Origin: Caryophanales bacterium UBA4869
Lineage (GTDB): Bacteria > Bacillota_I > Bacilli_A > RFN20 > CAG-288
Assembly: GCA_002399505.1 (NCBI GenBank)
Contig: DHDT01000019.1
Span: 1-37,214 of the forward strand
Length of the DNA: 37,214 bases
Direction of reading: 5' to 3'
The translations under genes were made by a program, and so were the position numbers. A model generated the notes under the pieces. It had not been told where the DNA came from. It saw nothing but the letters and a program-made list of their open reading frames with translations, and searched no databases. Shown piece by piece: positions 1 through 8,974 of this stretch (the stretch's first letter is position 1; every line of letters starts with the position of its first letter).

Positions 1-46
1 CAATCAATATGGAAACTAACAAAAATAAAGAAAACTGACTGATTGT

Positions 47-1777
47 CTATCCGACAACGTGTCCGTTTTCAACTTTGATCACGCGATTAAAGCCCAATTG
101 ATCAGAAAGACGATGCGATATGGAAACAACGGTTCTTGAAGAAGTGGCATTTGATAAGACTTCAACCACTTCTTTTTCAGTTTTGGAATCTAAGTTGGCC
201 GAAATCTCATCTAAGAGAAGCAAAGAGGGATTAGTTACTAATGCCCTGGCTAGACCTAGAAGCTGTATCTGTCCCCGGGAAAAATCTTCTTCCCTATAAG
301 GGGCATCATAACCTCCTTTTATTTCCTTCATGACATAGTCATCAAGGAAAGTATCCTTCATGGCCTTTCTGACATCTGACAAAGAAATCGAAGGATCACG
401 AAGAGTAATCTGTTCTTTGACAGTTCCTCTGATAGCCGTAAATCCCTGTTCGACATATCCGAAGATCTTTCTTTTTTCTCTGTCGGGAATCTTTGTCACA
501 TCGATACCATTGACGGTGATATTTCCCTCAGTAGGTTCCAATATTCCCAGTATCAGTCGGAACAAGGTAGTCTTTCCGACTCCGGTTCTTCCGACTAACG
601 AAATCTTATCCAGTCGATTGACTTCTAGGTTCATGTGATTGAAGATGAGTTCTTCGCCGTCTTCATAATGGAAAGTGAGATCATTAAAGGAAAGAAGAGA
701 AGAAGAAGTTTTGCTCAATACATATTCAGACGTAAACTCTTCGTTCTTTTCACAGATTTCGGGTTCATTCATGTAGCTCTCGACTCTCTTGATTCCTGAG
801 GCGCCTTCCTGCATGCTCTGAAGTTCCTGTCCTATCTCTTCAATAGGAGAGAAGACATTGGAGATCAAGGATAAGGCAGCCGCAAAAGTTCCGATTGAAA
901 TACCGATGATGTTATCTAGGGAATCAGTTGAATAACAGACAAGAATAGTGACAGCGCTGATAGTGACAGCCTTGATCATTTCAATAATAGGAGAATAGAT
1001 GCTGTCAAAGAATCCAGTTCTATCTAAGGCCACGTAACCTTTATCTAAAAGACCCTGAAACTGCTTTTCCCTGTAATCCTGCTTAGAAAGGTTCTGGACA
1101 GTAAAAGAAGAATCGATTGTCTCAGAGAGATTATTAGTTTCCTGATTGAGGATCTTTCTGTTTGCCAATTGATTCTTGAGCATTCTTTTTCGGAAGAACT
1201 GAGTGATGAAGAAAATGATGGGAATCAAAGCCAGTAAAATCAAACCTAAGGCCCAGCTGAAAACAAAGACTGAGACCAGAATACCGACGATTTTAAAGAG
1301 ATTAACAACCATAGATACGAGACCTTCGGCAAATAACATCTCAATTGCATAGACGTCATCGGTAACCTTGCTAGTCATCTCTCCTGAACCATGATGAGTG
1401 AAATATCCGCTTTTTAGACGATGAGACTTCTCAATCATCTGATACCTTAAGGCGTGAATAAGTTTCTGACCGAAGTCATCGATCATATAGTTCTGGAAAA
1501 CTGTAAATAATCCCACTAAAAGGAAAGAAGAAAAATAAGCCAAAGACAAGAGGATAAGCTGTGAAGTCTCTAAGACAATGACGCCGGACAAAGAAGGAGT
1601 GATATAAGAGTCAATCATGAACTTCAGAGTAAAAGAAGGAAGAAGTCCTGAAAGAGCCGAACCTAAAATTGTAAAGGCCAGAAGAATAGTCCTGACTTTA
1701 TGCTCCCTGATGAAAGAAAGAATGAAAGAGACTGTCTTAAAGCTCTTTGTATTCAAATTGTTATTGTTAGTCTTCAT
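47..1777 (-). CDS. ABC exporter half-transporter (permease-ATPase fusion), consensus catalytic Walker B, degenerate signature
   Basis: Type-IV ABC exporter subunit of 576 residues, the usual length for a fused membrane-domain plus ATPase half-transporter. Several hydrophobic segments fill about residues 25-320. The nucleotide-binding domain follows, with Walker A GRTGVGKTT (Lys402), Walker B LLLLDE (Asp523, Glu524) and switch ISHR. The signature reads FSRGQ instead of LSGGQ. Together with the partner gene's Asp-for-Glu change this is the pattern of a heterodimeric exporter with one active and one degenerate ATP site (BmrCD/LmrCD/TM287-288 type). The start overlaps the end of the upstream partner by 11 nt, and a strong SD (minus-strand GGGGAGG, 1790-1796) lies inside that gene, so the two are translationally coupled. 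The substrate (drug, lipid or peptide) cannot be read from sequence. Membrane location is certain from the fold. Confidence 0.9.
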   Translation of the reverse strand: MKTNNNNLNTKSFKTVSFILSFIREHKVRTILLAFTILGSALSGLLPSFTLKFMIDSYITPSLSGVIVLETSQLILLSLAYFSSFLLVGLFTVFQNYMIDDFGQKLIHALRYQMIEKSHRLKSGYFTHHGSGEMTSKVTDDVYAIEMLFAEGLVSMVVNLFKIVGILVSVFVFSWALGLILLALIPIIFFITQFFRKRMLKNQLANRKILNQETNNLSETIDSSFTVQNLSKQDYREKQFQGLLDKGYVALDRTGFFDSIYSPIIEMIKAVTISAVTILVCYSTDSLDNIIGISIGTFAAALSLISNVFSPIEEIGQELQSMQEGASGIKRVESYMNEPEICEKNEEFTSEYVLSKTSSSLLSFNDLTFHYEDGEELIFNHMNLEVNRLDKISLVGRTGVGKTTLFRLILGILEPTEGNITVNGIDVTKIPDREKRKIFGYVEQGFTAIRGTVKEQITLRDPSISLSDVRKAMKDTFLDDYVMKEIKGGYDAPYREEDFSRGQIQLLGLARALVTNPSLLLLDEISANLDSKTEKEVVEVLSNATSSRTVVSISHRLSDQLGFNRVIKVENGHVVG

Positions 1778-3545
1778 GTTTGTCGTTAACCTCCCCAGCT
1801 ACTTTCTGCAGAGAATAAAGATACTGATAAGTCTTGCAGCCTCCTAGAAGTTCATCGTGAGAACCCGAGCAGACTGTCTCATCTCCGTTGATGACTAAAA
1901 CATCATCGAGATCTTTAAATGAAGTCAGGCGATGAGAAATCAAAAGAACTATCGAGCCTTCCATTTCCTTACGGAGATTCTTGAGGATTTCTCTTTCAGT
2001 AACCGGGTCGACTGAAGCAAAGGGATCATCTAATATGACGAGACCTTTTTTGTGATAGATGGTTCTGGCCAAAGCGATTCTTTCCTGCTGACCGCCTGAT
2101 AGCTTGACTCCTTCATTTCCAACTATCGTCTCTTCTTTAAGAGGCATATTCTCGAAGTCTTTATTGAAGCTTACTTCTTTAAGACTAGGTAAAACGTCTT
2201 TTTCGTCTCCTAATGATATGTTCTCTTTTATAGTATCGGTTATCAAATCTGCTTCATGTCCCATATAAGAGATGGTTCCGGCTATTTCTCCTTTGGAATA
2301 AGAAGAGATATCTTTGCCGAAAAGCTTGATTTCTCCCTCATAGGGAAGAATCTTCACAAAGGCTTTGCACAAGGCCGATTTTCCCGAAGCTATAGGTCCT
2401 GTTATCCCAATAATCTGATTTCGCTTGGCTTTAAAAGACAAGTCTTTGAAGAGGATCTTGCCGTCGACTGTCATCTTCATGTTGCTGACAGTCAGTGTAT
2501 CTCCCTCAACTTCCACAGGTTCAACATATCGCTCATAAGGCTTGACATAAGGTTTGATTCTCTTCCAGGAAGCTAAGCCGCTTTCAATAGAGCCAAACAG
2601 TTTAGCAGTCTTGGCTGACTTAGAAGCCATCAGGACAAAGGTAGTGAGATAAGTGGAGAACTGTCCGATAGTCCAGTTGTTTTTCATCAGCACTGGTATC
2701 GGAGCAAAGAGACTGTCTTTGTTAGCGACATGGTAGACACCAAAATATATGACAGGAATCAAGCCGAGCATGGCGATGACTCTGGCTATCGGAATCATCA
2801 CATCGGTAAGGACCGTGGCCTTAACGGTCTTCTCCTCATATTCTTTAAGTGTGCCGTCATAATCACTGATGTTGTCTTGATCACGTCCATAGATTCTATA
2901 AGTGATGGCATTATTAAAAAGATCAAAGGTCTTTGATGACATCAGAGAATTGGCTTTTCTCGACTGAGAAGAAGCATTGTAGATAGCTTTTCTCATAATG
3001 AAAGCCACCAGTATTGCACCAAAGACAGGTATTAATCCATATAGTGTCATCTGATAATCAAACAGAACCAGATAGATAATATAGAAAGCAAACATAAAGC
3101 AGGTATCAAAGATCTCTGTCGTCAGTTTTCGCATGCCTTCGACAGTGCTGTTGACATCGGATATGGCTCGGCTTAAAAGCTTTCCCATATCAGAATTCTT
3201 AAGCTCGGTGGAATCCATGTGAAGAAGATTGTTATAGACAGTCAGTCTCATCGTATAAGTGGCGTTATTGGCAAACCTCCTGACAAAATATCTCTTTAGG
3301 GTTCTCATTATCTGCACTACTAAAATAGTCAGACAGAATATTCCTAACAGGATCCATACTTTCTGTGGCTCTTCCTTATTTTCGATGACATCGATGAGAT
3401 TGCCTTCAAAATAAGGAGAAGCCAACATACCGAAGTTATAGATAATACCGGTAACTGCAATCAAAATCAGCATCAAAGGCTGATAGGACCAATAAGAAAG
3501 AAGCTTCTCTGGTCTTTTTATTCTTTTATCTCTATGATTTGACAT
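1767..3545 (-). CDS. ABC exporter half-transporter, partner subunit with degenerate catalytic site
   Basis: Second half-transporter, 592 residues from the ATG at 3545. A GTG at 3563 would add six residues. Neither start has a clear SD, so the start is uncertain. Membrane domain about residues 20-330; Walker A GPIASGKSA (Lys389), canonical signature LSGGQ, Walker B VILDDP with Asp506 and Asp507, and switch LLISHR. Asp507 replaces the catalytic glutamate, so this subunit's Walker motifs pair with the partner's FSRGQ to form the non-hydrolytic site. Its intact LSGGQ completes the active site with the partner's Glu524. First gene of a two-gene operon, divergent from the M6-like lipoprotein across about 120 bp. 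Exporter role is secure; substrate unknown. Confidence 0.88.
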   Translation of the reverse strand: MSNHRDKRIKRPEKLLSYWSYQPLMLILIAVTGIIYNFGMLASPYFEGNLIDVIENKEEPQKVWILLGIFCLTILVVQIMRTLKRYFVRRFANNATYTMRLTVYNNLLHMDSTELKNSDMGKLLSRAISDVNSTVEGMRKLTTEIFDTCFMFAFYIIYLVLFDYQMTLYGLIPVFGAILVAFIMRKAIYNASSQSRKANSLMSSKTFDLFNNAITYRIYGRDQDNISDYDGTLKEYEEKTVKATVLTDVMIPIARVIAMLGLIPVIYFGVYHVANKDSLFAPIPVLMKNNWTIGQFSTYLTTFVLMASKSAKTAKLFGSIESGLASWKRIKPYVKPYERYVEPVEVEGDTLTVSNMKMTVDGKILFKDLSFKAKRNQIIGITGPIASGKSALCKAFVKILPYEGEIKLFGKDISSYSKGEIAGTISYMGHEADLITDTIKENISLGDEKDVLPSLKEVSFNKDFENMPLKEETIVGNEGVKLSGGQQERIALARTIYHKKGLVILDDPFASVDPVTEREILKNLRKEMEGSIVLLISHRLTSFKDLDDVLVINGDETVCSGSHDELLGGCKTYQYLYSLQKVAGEVNDKHED

Positions 3546-3672
3546 ATAAGTATTGTAATACACATCAGCAAAGGAAATGTGAATAATACAACCTGAAGAC
3601 TTTAAAAAGATGTAACAGATAAATATGTTATTTATTGTATAGTATAGTTGATATTAAAAGGAGCTTTCAGCA
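3546..3672. promoter_or_regulatory. Divergent promoter region (ABC exporter / M6-like lipoprotein)
   Basis: Short AT-rich spacer between head-to-head genes. For the rightward gene, two overlapping TATAGT hexamers (3638-3643 and 3643-3648) are good -10 candidates but no convincing -35 is seen. The SD AAGGAGC (3658-3664) is well placed before the ATG at 3673. On the minus strand a TATTAT in the stretch just upstream of the exporter gene may be its -10. No cre-like box is present, unlike the secreted-protein genes in the right half. Confidence 0.4.
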
Positions 3673-5841
3673 ATGAAATACAACAGGCTTATTCTTCTTT
3701 TATCTTCGCTCTCACTAGTAGCAGTATCTTCCTGCAATTCTCAGAGCTCAGACAATAGCTCTTCCTCGGTCGTAGCAACGACAAAGAAACTGTCGATTTC
3801 CTATTATCCGACTAACATGTATAACCAATATGATTCTCTTGATCTCTCTGACTTAGCTGTAAGCGCTCAGTTATTTGAAGGAGACACTCAGACTGGCCTA
3901 GAAGCTACAGTCTCCGATTATTCTTTAGTCTGGGCTGATAGCGGACAGAGAGCCTATGACGGAGAAATATTACTGACTTCTGCCGATTCTATGAGTGTTT
4001 TGGTTACTAAAGAGGGCTATGTCTCCACATCATTTACAATTTCCGTCAATCCCTCCTCGTCTTTCACTCAGACTCTGAAAGTGACTTCCGGAATCGTCAA
4101 TTCCTATAAGCCTAATTCATCGTTTGATCCAACTGGATTAGTAGTTTTGATGAAAACTAGTTATGTCGATGAAGATCAAATCGTTCATAATAGCAGCAAA
4201 ACCTTATCAAAAGATGAATATTCAATTTCGATAACCACGCCCTCAGATGAAACCGAAGCCGTTTTTTCTTCGTATGCTCTGACTGAAAGCGGCGCTTATA
4301 AAATCACCATCAGGGCCGACGGATACAATGATGTCAAACTATCTGTTTCTTATAGTATCTATGTCTATAAAGATATTGATATGTCACCCAAGACCTATAC
4401 TGATAGCACTATCAGCTGGGATAGCGATGATACGACAATGACCGTCAACATCAAAAATCCCAATAAAGAATCTACTTCCGACAAAGGATATTATTCTCCC
4501 GAAGAAGTAGACTGTGACTACAATATCTTTTCTTATGGCAAAAATTCTGCCACAGGCTGGGTTACAACACCGACAACGGGAAAAGTCCCCCTGCTGGTGA
4601 TTCCGATAAAGGTTCCGGGAACAACTACTGCAACCGAAGAAAACTGGTCTTTGATCAACAAGGCCTTCTTTGGTGATTCTCAAGATCTTGACTTTGAATC
4701 CCTCCACTCCTATTACTACAAATCAAGTTTTGGTCAGCTTGATTTCACCGGTGCCATCACTGAATGGTTCGATACTGAAAAAGAAACCACTGATTTGAAA
4801 AAGCAATCAGATTTTGATTATTATTCAGTCGGAAATTTAGCAAGTGAGGCTGTGACCTGGGCACAGAAGACCTACAATCTCGATCTTTCAAAATACGATT
4901 ACAATAAGGATGGAATAATCGACGGCGTATGGTTGGTCTACTCAAAGCCGGCTATCTCAGGAGATGATGTCTGGTGGGGTTATACTAGCAGCACTTCAAA
5001 GTCAGGAACCGTCAACAATCCTGTCGTCAACACTTATGGCTGGGTGTCAGTCAACTTCCTCGATGGCACTGTATATAACAAACCTACTGAATGTGATGCC
5101 CATGTTCTGATTCACGAAAGCGGACATTTCCTAGGCTTAAACGACTATTACTCATACAATTCCACAACTTATTCTCCTTTAGGAACAGTCGATATGATGG
5201 ATCTCAATATCGGTGACCACAACCCTTATTCAAAACTCCTCTATGGCTGGGTCAAACCATATATCGTCTATGGAAACGACGTGACTATCACCTTAAAATC
5301 ATCGCAGTTAAAGGACAATCTGATAATCATCCCCTATGATTCAAAGACCTATTCCGACACCGACGGAGACGTCCTTATCAACTTCAATATGTTTGATGAA
5401 TACTTAGTTGTCGACTATTACACCGATCAGAATCTAAATGGCTCTGATTATAATATGTATTCTGCTTTGCATGTAAGGGGAAAAGGAATCCGTCTCTATC
5501 ACGTCGATAGCCGCCTGATGATTTACGCTAAATCCAGTTACACTTTGCCTTCTGATCCGGATTCGGCCTTGACTAGCAACAGTCTCTATCATGTGATTTC
5601 CAATTCTGAAGCCGGAAGCCGAGGCGAAGAACACTACAATTCTCAATTCAATAATGCCTGGGATGAGATCAGATGGATTGATTCTGATCCTACTAGTTAT
5701 ATGAGCGGCAGTCATAAAGCAACTAATTCAAGCCTCTTTAAAACCGGAGACAGTTTTACCCTAGATTCTTATTCTTCACAGTTCGTCAATGGAAAATTTG
5801 ACAACGAAAAAGACTGTTCCTATATAATATCTGTTCGATAA
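3673..5841 (+). CDS. Secreted lipoprotein with Ig-like domains and M6-like (immune inhibitor A type) metalloprotease domain
   Basis: A protein of 722 residues with a lipoprotein signal peptide: hydrophobic core LILLLSSLSLVAV, lipobox VSSC near residue 21, then a Ser-rich linker. Two Ig-like segments of the bacterial Big_3 type follow (about 40-135 and 136-235). The C-terminal half carries HESGHFLGLND with HExxH at residues 481-485, followed by DYY and then MMDLNIGDHNPYSKLLYGW. HExGHxxGxxDYY plus a downstream Met-Asp and PYSK..GW motif is characteristic of family M6. A Ca-loop-like stretch DYNKDGIIDG precedes it at about 412. Probably a membrane-anchored extracellular Zn protease. SD AAGGAGC is 8 nt from the ATG. 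Family assignment is confident; substrate unknown. Confidence 0.82.
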   Translation: MKYNRLILLLSSLSLVAVSSCNSQSSDNSSSSVVATTKKLSISYYPTNMYNQYDSLDLSDLAVSAQLFEGDTQTGLEATVSDYSLVWADSGQRAYDGEILLTSADSMSVLVTKEGYVSTSFTISVNPSSSFTQTLKVTSGIVNSYKPNSSFDPTGLVVLMKTSYVDEDQIVHNSSKTLSKDEYSISITTPSDETEAVFSSYALTESGAYKITIRADGYNDVKLSVSYSIYVYKDIDMSPKTYTDSTISWDSDDTTMTVNIKNPNKESTSDKGYYSPEEVDCDYNIFSYGKNSATGWVTTPTTGKVPLLVIPIKVPGTTTATEENWSLINKAFFGDSQDLDFESLHSYYYKSSFGQLDFTGAITEWFDTEKETTDLKKQSDFDYYSVGNLASEAVTWAQKTYNLDLSKYDYNKDGIIDGVWLVYSKPAISGDDVWWGYTSSTSKSGTVNNPVVNTYGWVSVNFLDGTVYNKPTECDAHVLIHESGHFLGLNDYYSYNSTTYSPLGTVDMMDLNIGDHNPYSKLLYGWVKPYIVYGNDVTITLKSSQLKDNLIIIPYDSKTYSDTDGDVLINFNMFDEYLVVDYYTDQNLNGSDYNMYSALHVRGKGIRLYHVDSRLMIYAKSSYTLPSDPDSALTSNSLYHVISNSEAGSRGEEHYNSQFNNAWDEIRWIDSDPTSYMSGSHKATNSSLFKTGDSFTLDSYSSQFVNGKFDNEKDCSYIISVR

Positions 5842-5860
5842 AACAGAAAAGAAGACATAA

Positions 5861-5910
5861 AAAAAGAACGCGGACTCAGGTACATTTCTACCTAGATCCG
5901 CGTTCTTTTT
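5861..5910. terminator. Bidirectional rho-independent terminator
   Basis: Inverted repeat AAAAAGAACGCGGA (5861-5874) / TCCGCGTTCTTTTT (5897-5910), with A-runs on one side and T-runs on the other. It sits between the convergent M6-like lipoprotein and DUF368 genes and can end transcription from both sides. The loop contains a further short complementary pair, AGGTA/TACCT. Confidence 0.9.
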
Positions 5911-5911
5911 A

Positions 5912-6958
5912 TTAATCAGTTATATGACTTTCGTGCTTTCTCTGATATCGGACCAGAGAATAAGATCCAAAGAAGCCAGCTACCATCAAAGGAAGAGAAA
6001 TAGCAAGATCAATGATGCTCTTTTGAGTAAGACCGTTAGCCCAGGCGACATAGATGGCGACAGAATCCGTATTGAGGAAGATGGCGATTATCGAACCTAA
6101 GGACAATCCGACAATCAGATGATAGACAAAGTCTCGATTCCAGGAGAACAGTTTATCGATGACCTTCGAGGTCAAGACAAATCCTAAGATGACTCCAACC
6201 GCCATAAGAAGATAGAAAGCGAAGATCTGCGGATACAATTTGAAGTATTCCATACTGACTGAGGAAACCAAGGCTTTGAAGTAACCGATCATCATCAAGA
6301 AGGCAGTAGCACTAAGTCCCGGGACGACCTGAGTGAGACCTAAGACAAAGCCTATCGGAACGGCGATGACATATAACCACCAGGGGAAGTCTTTGAAGGT
6401 ATCGATTGCCAGCTGATAGTCTTTAGTGTCTTCTCCCTGAGTCAATGACAGATATGGATCTTCAAACGATCCTTTTGATAACAAGACGGCAATTCCGCCG
6501 ATAAGAAGAGGAACTAAGATTCCGGAAAGGAAGACCAGAGACTTTCCAGTGGTTTTAGAAGAGCCTTTGATTTCCTGGAAGACAACAGGGAAGGAGCCTA
6601 TCATCAAACCGGCAAAGCAGCAGATCATGGCGAAAGGCACTATACCCAAAAGCCATTTGATAGCAAAGAAACCGGCTGGGAATCCGACGATGAATCCGAT
6701 GCCTATCGGAAGAAGGAAGAAAAAGCATTTAGAGAATTTCTTAAATAGATTTCCGAAGGCGAATATCATCTTGTCATATAGTTTAAAGATAATGGCGATA
6801 GCGGCTCCCGATATTCCTGGAACGACTACGGCAATACCTAAGATGATGCCAAACAGAAAGCTTAGCCACCATTTCTTCGTATTGTATTTTCCTAATACGT
6901 CTTCATATTCAATTGCCTTTTCAGGTTCTTTGTTTTCGTTTTTATTTTCTTCTGACAT
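5912..6958 (-). CDS. DUF368 family membrane protein (PopT-type polyprenyl-phosphate transporter)
   Basis: Polytopic membrane protein of 348 residues. The family hallmarks are two repeated motifs in the two halves: GIAVVVPGISGAAIAIIFKL near the N-terminus and TQVVPGLSATAFLMMIGYFK in the middle. DUF368 proteins (PopT) have been reported as transporters that recycle undecaprenyl phosphate across the membrane for wall-polymer synthesis. The longer reading from 7024 adds 22 residues without an SD. The ATG at 6958 has a minus-strand SD GGGAG (6967-6971) 8 nt upstream and is preferred. A short acidic cytosolic N-terminus precedes the first helix. It is transcribed away from oriC. Family call firm; lipid-flippase role from family knowledge. 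Confidence 0.85.
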   Translation of the reverse strand: MSEENKNENKEPEKAIEYEDVLGKYNTKKWWLSFLFGIILGIAVVVPGISGAAIAIIFKLYDKMIFAFGNLFKKFSKCFFFLLPIGIGFIVGFPAGFFAIKWLLGIVPFAMICCFAGLMIGSFPVVFQEIKGSSKTTGKSLVFLSGILVPLLIGGIAVLLSKGSFEDPYLSLTQGEDTKDYQLAIDTFKDFPWWLYVIAVPIGFVLGLTQVVPGLSATAFLMMIGYFKALVSSVSMEYFKLYPQIFAFYLLMAVGVILGFVLTSKVIDKLFSWNRDFVYHLIVGLSLGSIIAIFLNTDSVAIYVAWANGLTQKSIIDLAISLPLMVAGFFGSYSLVRYQRKHESHITD

Positions 6959-7024
6959 GGTTCTTTCTCCCGTATGGTAAAGATTATACAAGTCTAAAGA
7001 AGAAGAAGAAATCAAAATTGACAT

Positions 7025-7555
7025 GAAAAGGTTTTAAAGCAGTCAGAAAAACAGTTCTTCCTGACACTTCAGTAAAGTTATCCACAATTATTTTTACCAT
7101 GGCGAAAGTCTTTATACTAGCCTGTTTTTTATGTTGCTTTTTCATTGTGCTTTTCAGTAGATAACTATTGTTGATAATTTGCTGTCAAAGTGGATAAGTA
7201 CTTAGACTTATCAACAGGTTATCAACAGAAAAAGCGGTTATCAACAGGGTGTTGATAAGTGTTTTAAATCATTGTTAGTTTAGACAAAACACCTTATTTT
7301 ATCGTATTTTTTAGTTGTGGATAACCTAGATAATTGTTAGTAGTTATCAACTTATCAACAACGAAGTTATCAACATCCGATTTATCAACAGGTTATCCAC
7401 AATAGCTCTTGTGTGGATAAGTTGTTTTAAGTAAATTTTCTAAGTAAATAAAAATTGTACTAAAATTGTGGATAACTATTTTTAAGTTAGAAAACTCTTA
7501 ACTTATCAGTGCCGTTACCTTATAATTTTACTTGCAATTGTAAAGAGATATTAAA
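7025..7555. other. Chromosomal origin oriC, part 1: DnaA-box cluster and AT-rich stretch
   Basis: Gene-free 531 bp (598 bp counting from the preferred DUF368 start). DnaA boxes (TTATCCACA or TTATCAACA) on the plus strand: 7078-7086, 7208-7216, 7219-7227, 7238-7246, 7352-7360, 7367-7375, 7382-7390, 7393-7401. On the minus strand: 7169-7177, 7250-7258, 7316-7324, 7412-7420, 7467-7475. One-mismatch boxes: 7189-7197 (-) and 7344-7352 (+). Three plus-strand boxes at 11- and 19-bp steps (7208-7246) and five nearly contiguous ones (7344-7401) form two dense blocks. A 46-bp stretch (7421-7466), almost all A/T, contains a direct repeat TAAGTAAAT (7428-7436, 7441-7449) and is the best candidate for the unwinding element. 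The same boxes probably autoregulate dnaA. Confidence 0.92.
7498..7526 (+). promoter_or_regulatory. Putative dnaA promoter
   Basis: -10 TATAAT at 7521-7526 with a weak -35 TTAACT at 7498-7503 and a 17-bp spacer. It lies just after the last DnaA box, which fits DnaA autorepression. The ribosome site is AAAGAGA (7542-7548), 7 nt before the ATG. Confidence 0.55.
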
Positions 7556-8923
7556 ATGCACGAAACCACTAAAGACCGCCAGGTCCAAAACATATACAGC
7601 CAATTGTTAGAAGAGCTTAGAATTCAGATTAAGCCCAAGCTTTTTGACAATTTCTTTTCTGCTGATTCTTTTGACCTTAAATCCTTAGATGGAGGCAAGG
7701 CTGTCTTTGTCGCTGATTCCGAGTCTAATGCGACAATGATCAAAGCTGCTTTCCTTCCTCTTATATCTGAATCTCTGAGTAAAATCACTGAGACAAAATA
7801 CTTAGTTGAGATAACAGATCGTATTTCCTATCTCAAGAGAAAGAATGCGGTCGAACAGGCCGATACGAAGTTCTTCCAGAACTGTCATATCTCTTCCTTA
7901 TATACCTTTGATAACTTTGTCATCGGTCCTTCCAATAAAAATGCATATCTAGCTGCCTTATATGCGATTGAAAACCCGGGTAAAAGCAATCCTATCTTCC
8001 TTTATTCCAATTCCGGCATGGGTAAGACTCACCTGCTTCAGGCTATCGGAAACGCCTATAAACTCAAGAAACCTGAAAGCAAAGTCCTTTATATAACAAC
8101 TGATGACTTCGTTTCGGAATTTGTCCGTTTCATCAAAGGAAACAAAGGGAGCGAAAATCTTAAAGATTTCTTCTCCACTGTCGATTTCCTTCTCGTTGAC
8201 GATATTCAGTTTTTAGCCGGAAAAGAAGATACTCAGGTCATGTTCTTCAATGTCTTCAACCTGATGGTATCTCAGGGAAAGCAGATTGTCCTGACTTCCG
8301 ATAGAAGTCCGTCAGAATTAAAAGGTCTTCAGGATCGTTTGGTATCTAGATTCTCAGGCGGTCTTTCAATCGGAATATCGAATCCGGAAAAAGAGACTCT
8401 GATTGAGATTCTCAAGATGAAAATAAAAGCCAACGGACTGTCAGTCGATCTCTTTGATACTGATGTCCTGACATACTTAGCCTATAACTATTCCAAAAAC
8501 GTCCGTGAATTAGAAGGAGCCTTTACTAAACTCCTCTTCGCTCTCACCATTCACAAAGATATCAAGCAGGTGACCTTGGACTTCACTAAGACAATCTTTG
8601 AAGACGATGAAGTTAGGAGAGCGAAGACTGGTAAAGTCGATATCTCTTCTATCATCCAGGCCACAGCTGAATACTATTCCCTGACTGAGACTCAGCTAAA
8701 ATCAAAAGTCCGAACCAGCCAGATTGCCTTAGCAAGACAGATAGCGATGTACTTGTCCAGAAATCTACTTGATCTTCCCTATCAGGAAATAGGCCGACAG
8801 TTTGGCAAAGATCACTCGACTGTCTTAGCTAACGTATCGAAGATTCAGAAGACTTTAGATAACGATCCTTCTCTTCGCAAAGCCGTAAATGACTTGTCTT
8901 CTCAAGTCAGAAAAGCAATATAA
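7556..8923 (+). CDS. dnaA: Chromosomal replication initiator protein DnaA
   Basis: A protein of 455 residues, normal for DnaA, that binds DnaA boxes and opens oriC. N-terminal domain I (about 1-85) is followed by a short linker. The AAA+ domain III has Walker A SNSGMGKT (151-158, Lys157), Walker B LLVDDIQFL (Asp215-Asp216) and sensor-like LTSDRSPSELKGLQDRLVSRF. The C-terminal helix-turn-helix domain IV carries the signature DHSTV (from residue 419) that reads the DnaA box. Start ATG with SD AAAGAGA. It follows the oriC box cluster directly, but dnaN does not come next. It ends at a terminator shared with the convergent gene. Confidence 0.98.
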   Translation: MHETTKDRQVQNIYSQLLEELRIQIKPKLFDNFFSADSFDLKSLDGGKAVFVADSESNATMIKAAFLPLISESLSKITETKYLVEITDRISYLKRKNAVEQADTKFFQNCHISSLYTFDNFVIGPSNKNAYLAALYAIENPGKSNPIFLYSNSGMGKTHLLQAIGNAYKLKKPESKVLYITTDDFVSEFVRFIKGNKGSENLKDFFSTVDFLLVDDIQFLAGKEDTQVMFFNVFNLMVSQGKQIVLTSDRSPSELKGLQDRLVSRFSGGLSIGISNPEKETLIEILKMKIKANGLSVDLFDTDVLTYLAYNYSKNVRELEGAFTKLLFALTIHKDIKQVTLDFTKTIFEDDEVRRAKTGKVDISSIIQATAEYYSLTETQLKSKVRTSQIALARQIAMYLSRNLLDLPYQEIGRQFGKDHSTVLANVSKIQKTLDNDPSLRKAVNDLSSQVRKAI

Positions 8924-8931
8924 AAGCATAT

Positions 8932-8956
8932 AAAAAGGCTCTTTCGAGCCTTTTTT
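8932..8956. terminator. Bidirectional rho-independent terminator after dnaA
   Basis: Perfect stem AAAAAGGCTC (8932-8941) / GAGCCTTTTT (8946-8955) with the tetraloop TTTC. A-run on the left and T-run on the right let it serve both dnaA and the convergent membrane-protein gene. Confidence 0.92.
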
Positions 8957-8974
8957 GATGAAATAAGCTTAATT

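Noticed and set aside
7502..7510. Additional DnaA box CTTATCAGT in the dnaA promoter
   Set aside because: Aligned as TTATCAGTG it differs from the box consensus at more than one of the last positions; too weak to count.
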